From positions 1 to 8,439 of the forward strand of contig JAYPAP010000143.1 in assembly GCA_038123735.1 (NCBI GenBank): a DNA stretch of 8,439 bases, read 5' to 3'. The notes beneath the pieces are model-generated. The model was not told the DNA's origin. It worked only from the letters and a program-made list of their open reading frames with translations, and did not search any database. Each line of letters opens with the position of its first letter. The stretch's first letter is position 1. Below, one piece after another: positions 5,677 to 8,439 of this stretch. The DNA comes from REDI01 sp038123735. GTDB lineage: Bacteria; Myxococcota_A; UBA796; GCA-2862545. The position numbers and the translations under genes are program-made.

Positions 5677-6271
5677 CCCATTCCTCCAACGTACTTTTTG
5701 GACTTGAAATGGCCCGGCTATCGCACACGGCAAAACGCAACGGCGCATCCCGGTCCACCGGCTCCGCATAGTCAATACCAACCCGAGGGCCAACCCGAAT
5801 GGTGGCAGGCGCATCTCCCGTGCGAAGCTCAATACCACCCGGGCAAAGAAGGGAGTGCCCGGACCACGACACATCGACCCCTAGCGCCTGCCCCACCTTT
5901 CCCGCCCCAGCGACTGACGCAGGCCCGCATCGCCCCCCACGCCGAACCGACACAATCGCCCCTCCTTCGACCACCTCACATGCGCGAATGAGAACAGCAC
6001 CCGGCACGCCGGGGCGGTCGCAAGAGACATTAAACAGGTGGTGAATCCCGTAACAAAGGTAGACATAGGCGAGCCCGGCATCCTCGAACATCGGCCAATT
6101 TCTCGCGCTCTTTCCATGACGCGCATGACTCGCCGTATCTCCGGCCTGACCATAGGCCTCAGTCTCAGTGATGCGCAGAATCACGCCGTCACGCACCAGG
6201 TGCATGCCGAGGAGTGCACGGGCCGCCTGAGCTGGAGGGAGCGCCAATACCGACTTGGGTAGCAGAGTCAC
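5660..6271 (-). CDS. mpg: 3-methyladenine DNA glycosylase (AAG/MPG family)
   Basis: A monofunctional base-excision-repair enzyme that flips out and removes alkylated or deaminated purines. The 203-residue length fits the bacterial family. Active-site residues known from human AAG can be aligned: E38 and Y40 in ITETEAY (catalytic Glu125 and Tyr127), H49 in ASHARHG (His136), Y71 in YVYLCYG (Tyr159, the intercalating position in this stretch), N81 in FNVSC (Asn169) and R96 in VLIRACE (Arg182). GTG 6271 is the only start upstream of the conserved N-terminal LLG region, since an in-frame stop occurs before any other start; its ribosome site is poor. The gene precedes and overlaps the thioesterase gene by 17 bp and is divergent from the PpiC gene with only 48 bp between starts. 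No functional link to the thioesterase is evident. Confidence 0.93.
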   Translation of the reverse strand: MTLLPKSVLALPPAQAARALLGMHLVRDGVILRITETEAYGQAGDTASHARHGKSARNWPMFEDAGLAYVYLCYGIHHLFNVSCDRPGVPGAVLIRACEVVEGGAIVSVRRGGRCGPASVAGAGKVGQALGVDVSWSGHSLLCPGGIELRTGDAPATIRVGPRVGIDYAEPVDRDAPLRFAVCDSRAISSPKSTLEEWDGPLS

Positions 6272-6319
6272 GCCATACCGGGTAAGCCCGCCGCTCGATG
6301 ACTGCCACCTGGAGGACCC

Positions 6320-7177
6320 ATGCGTTCCATTCTACCTTCGATGCTCCTATTCGCTGCCTGTGCGAACGAACCTGCACCGCAAATTCCCGGAACGCTCGAT
6401 GTGGGAACCGATGTCCTGATGACGGTCAACGGTCAACCATTGACCGAGAAGATGATCGACGTGGCGGTCGGCGCCGCCCCCACGGAAGTGCAGGAACGTC
6501 TGAAGTCTTCACCGCAAGAAAAACAACAACTGCTCGATAATATGGCACTCACCGAGGTTCTGTATCGCAAGGCTCTCGAGTCCAAGCTGCACGAGCAACA
6601 GCACATCAAAGATGCCATGGCTCTCACGCAACGCGAGATCCTCAGTTCGTACCAAATGAACGCGCTGGTAGATGCGAAAGTTACCGATGAGGCCGTCAAA
6701 GAGCGCTTTCAATCCCTTCAAGCTCAGCTGAACAAGCCGATGGCGGATGTGGACCACATCCTGGTCAAGCAGCAGGACCTTGCGGTTCAGCTCGTGACCG
6801 ACATCAATGCTGGCAAGATCGACTTCCTCGCAGCGGCCAAGCAACACTCGGTCGAGCGCGGTGTCGAGCAGCATGGTGGGGACCTTGGCTGGCAGATGCG
6901 CCCCCCGATTATGGAACTCCAAGACGCTTGGGAGAACGCCCCTACCGGCGAGGTCGTCGGCCCCGTTGAAGGCCGACTCGGCTTCCACATCTTGCGGGTC
7001 AACGAGCGTCGAGTGGGGGTTCCGCTGGAAGAAGCTCGCCCTCGCATCGAAGAAATGCTGCGCCGAGAAGCGCTGAACACCATTCGCACCGACCTGATGG
7101 CCGAAGCGGAGATCGTGAACAAGATGAATGAAGCCGCCGCGCCTGCTGGCGACGAAAAGACTGGATCAACACCATGA
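6320..7177 (+). CDS. PpiC/parvulin-type peptidyl-prolyl isomerase lipoprotein (PrsA/SurA-like)
   Basis: A 285-residue exported foldase. A very short signal sequence ends in F-A-A-C, so C14 may be lipidated, anchoring the protein on the periplasmic face. Residues ~25-140 form a helical SurA-N-like chaperone region beginning with the typical VLMTVNGQPLTEKMI strand-helix (32-46). The parvulin domain follows: VDHILVK (144-150) with H146, DFLAAAKQHSVE (168-179), GGDLGW (186-191) and GPVEGRLGFHILRVNER (214-230). A charged helical tail (235-271) and an Ala-rich C-terminus finish it. It probably assists folding of exported or outer-membrane proteins. ATG 6320 has GGAGG four bases upstream. Its stop overlaps the next start in ATGA (7174-7177), indicating translational coupling with the SDR gene. 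Lipidation is likely but the Phe at -3 is unusual. Confidence 0.92.
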   Translation: MRSILPSMLLFAACANEPAPQIPGTLDVGTDVLMTVNGQPLTEKMIDVAVGAAPTEVQERLKSSPQEKQQLLDNMALTEVLYRKALESKLHEQQHIKDAMALTQREILSSYQMNALVDAKVTDEAVKERFQSLQAQLNKPMADVDHILVKQQDLAVQLVTDINAGKIDFLAAAKQHSVERGVEQHGGDLGWQMRPPIMELQDAWENAPTGEVVGPVEGRLGFHILRVNERRVGVPLEEARPRIEEMLRREALNTIRTDLMAEAEIVNKMNEAAAPAGDEKTGSTP

Positions 7178-7851
7178 AGCCCTGGGTTGTCATCCTCGGC
7201 TCCTCTTCTGGATTCGGTGCGGCAGCTGCGCGGGCGTTCGCCGCTGCTGGCCACCCCATCTTTGGCGCTCATATGGATCGACGCGGCACGATGCCGCAGG
7301 TTGAGGCGTTAATCGCCGAACTTGAGGGCTATGGAGTGCCCGTGGTCTTCCACAACGGGAATGCCGCGAGTGATGAGGTGCGCAGCGAGGCCCTCGATGC
7401 CCTCGACCGCGCGCGAGCCGAGCACGGTGGAGAAGTAGGTGTCCTGCTTCATAGCCTTGCTTTCGGAACCCTGCGGCCGTACGTCGCCGACAAAGCGATC
7501 GGGCGTAGGCACCTCGACATGACATTGGATGTGATGGCCAACAGCCTCGTGTACTGGACCCAAGATTTGGTTCAACGCCAAGCATTCGCCGCCCAGGCGC
7601 GCATCTTCGCCATGACGTCGAGCGGTAGCATCGCCGTCTGGCCATCCTATGGCGCGGTCTCGGCAGCAAAATGCGCGCTTGAGTCCCACATTCGGCAACT
7701 GGCCCTCGAGCTCGCCCCCATGGGGATCACAGCAAACGCCATCATGGCCGGCGTGACGCAGACCCCGGCGCTGTCCAAGATTCCCGGAGCGGCGGAAATC
7801 GCCGAAAAGGCCCTCGCACGCAACCCTTCCGGACGTCTCACCGAACCGACC
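7174..7851 (+). CDS. Enoyl-ACP-reductase-like short-chain dehydrogenase (FabL/FabI type), 3' end lost in gap
   Basis: A Rossmann-fold NAD(P)H oxidoreductase; 226 residues are seen before the assembly gap. The N-terminal nucleotide loop is G9-S-S-S-G13-F-G15. The active-site segment SYGAVSAAK has Tyr159 and Lys166 spaced Y-x6-K, the spacing of enoyl-ACP reductases rather than Y-x3-K of ordinary SDRs. LLHSLAFGTLRPY (91-103) and the stretch GITANAIMAGVTQTPAL (184-200) followed by the P-S-G-R-L-T-E motif (218-224) also resemble FabL/FabI. Known family members catalyse the last reduction of fatty-acid elongation; whether this one is the main enzyme or a paralog is unknown. About 25-30 residues and the stop are expected to be missing. 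The start overlaps the PpiC stop in ATGA. Translation carried across the gap in the same frame is meaningless. Confidence 0.85.
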
Positions 7852-7861
7852 NNNNNNNNNN
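7852..7861. other. Assembly gap (10 N)
   Basis: Ten consecutive N. The gene before it (frame of 7174) and the gene after it (frame of 7863) are different proteins in different frames. The true gap must hold the end of the SDR and the start of the UPF0462-like gene, so it is probably on the order of 100 bases or more rather than 10. Confidence 0.97.
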
Positions 7862-7862
7862 C

Positions 7863-8354
7863 CAACTGTGGAATGCCGAACCGGCGCTTCCGGAAGAGCA
7901 CTACACCCTCCGGATCGCCCGCGAGTCGGCTGGCCTGGTCATTCAGGTATCGGCCCCGTATTTTGGCGATCCTGCTCCAGCTTTTCCCCCAGGCCCCACA
8001 TGGGAATTATGGAACTTTGAAGTCGTAGAACTGTTCCTGATCGGGCATGGTCCCAACTATTTAGAGATCGAGCTCGGCCCGCACGGGCACCATCTCGTTC
8101 TCACCCTCGACGACGTCCGACAGCCGCGAGAGACCTGCTTACCTATCGCCTACTCGGCGCACATCGAGGGTGCACGGTGGACTGGCACCGCCCGAATTCC
8201 CGCGGCGTACCTCCCGACCGGCCCCTATCGCGCCAACGTCACGGCCATTCACGGACAGGGCGATCAACGCCGATATCTATCATGGGTACCGCTCAAAGGG
8301 AACGCTCCAGACTTCCATCAACCTGACCGATTCGCGCACCTCGAGTTGGCTTAG
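7863..8354 (+). CDS. UPF0462 / C4orf33-like protein, 5' end lost in gap
   Basis: After the gap a frame reads 163 residues to TAG 8354. It matches from memory the UPF0462 family (human C4orf33), conserved from bacteria to animals and without a known function. Landmarks counted from the first complete codon: VSAPYFGDPAP (29-39), WELWNFEVVELFL (47-59), YLEIELGPHGHHLVL (66-80), LPIAYSAHIEGARWTG (93-108), IPAAYLP (112-118), VTAIHG (126-131) and NAPDFHQPDRF (147-157). Only about the first 10-20 residues seem to be missing, with the start in the gap. The mostly beta, aromatic-rich sequence would suit a ligand-binding sandwich, but that is inference. It follows the SDR on the same strand and may be in its operon. 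Its stop overlaps a probable minus-strand gene in TTAG (8351-8354). Confidence 0.85.
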   Translation, partial: QLWNAEPALPEEHYTLRIARESAGLVIQVSAPYFGDPAPAFPPGPTWELWNFEVVELFLIGHGPNYLEIELGPHGHHLVLTLDDVRQPRETCLPIAYSAHIEGARWTGTARIPAAYLPTGPYRANVTAIHGQGDQRRYLSWVPLKGNAPDFHQPDRFAHLELA

Positions 8355-8439
8355 AACACCACACCAACGGAAGCCTGCCCAAGAAATTCCACCGGGTTCG
8401 GTGAGGCGAGCACGTCGTGATCCGGTGATTCCGATAAGG
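8351..8439 (-). CDS. Possible C-terminus of an outer-membrane protein, mostly outside window
   Basis: Read on the minus strand from the right edge, a frame is open for 28 full codons and stops at TAA (8353-8351). The last residues are GQASVGVVF, an alternating strand with a terminal Phe, as in many outer-membrane beta-barrel proteins that use the final Phe for BAM recognition. The preceding residues (SESPDHDVLASPNPVEF) look like a loop. The stop overlaps that of the convergent UPF0462-like gene by four bases, as at another convergent pair in this window. Short length makes this tentative. Confidence 0.45.
   Translation of the reverse strand, partial: LSESPDHDVLASPNPVEFLGQASVGVVF

Noticed and set aside
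5677..5874. Longer thioesterase N-terminus starting at 5874
   Set aside because: It would overlap the glycosylase coding region by over 200 bp and adds an Arg/Pro-rich stretch not found in the hot-dog family; ATG 5676 has a strong ribosome site.
6433..7272. Several long minus-strand frames (for example 6509-6988 and 6787-7272)
   Set aside because: They are antisense to a clear PpiC-domain gene, have no start signals and look like its shadows.
7862..8028. Continuation of the SDR protein after the gap in its original frame
   Set aside because: The residues have no similarity to the SDR C-terminus and the UPF0462 protein is read in another frame over the same bases.
1..8439. Mobile element, tRNA/rRNA, toxin-antitoxin, defence or biosynthetic cluster
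   Set aside because: I looked for transposase or integrase motifs, tRNA-like folds, small paired genes and defence domains on both strands and found none.

Overview
The window (8,439 bp, moderately GC-rich, with a 10-N scaffold gap at 7852-7861) looks like a draft or metagenomic contig from a Gram-negative bacterium, most likely of the old 'deltaproteobacterial' kind (Myxococcota/Bradymonadota-like). This is inferred from the Asp-Thr-Gly repeat lipoprotein, secreted low-complexity proteins, a Bpt aminoacyl-transferase, a type IV prepilin peptidase and a DUF482 acyltransferase-like protein. The taxonomy was not tested by any search.

Layout. Left part (1-1320, minus strand): a secreted Ser/Arg/Pro/Gly-rich protein that runs off the left edge and carries a perfect-in-protein 34-residue tandem repeat (787 to beyond 1), preceded by a small four-helix membrane protein (1320-907). 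Divergent from these, pilD runs rightwards (1415-2278). Its tail overlaps, end to end, the tail of bpt (3028-2165, minus). A 235-bp divergent spacer holding a 12-bp inverted repeat and a hairpin separates bpt from a DUF482/FemAB-like gene (3264-4400, plus). That gene shares its stop tetranucleotide CTAG with a convergent DTG-repeat lipoprotein gene (5146-4397, minus).

Right part: an overlapping minus-strand pair, a 3-methyladenine DNA glycosylase (6271-5660) followed by a 4HBT thioesterase (5676-5248), lies upstream of the lipoprotein. Only 48 bp away, and divergent, begins a plus-strand run: a PpiC-type peptidyl-prolyl isomerase lipoprotein (6320-7177), an enoyl-ACP-reductase-like SDR (from 7174, cut by the gap) and, after the gap and in another frame, a UPF0462/C4orf33-like protein (7863-8354). 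The last 89 bases probably hold the C-terminal end of a minus-strand outer-membrane protein.

How the genes relate: most are solitary housekeeping or envelope genes (type IV pilin processing, N-degron tagging, base-excision repair, fatty-acid metabolism, periplasmic folding). I see no defence, mobile or biosynthetic cassette, no RNA gene and no CRISPR. The least explained content is the two repeat-bearing exported proteins. Gene packing is tight: three convergent pairs overlap at their stops with no terminator between them.
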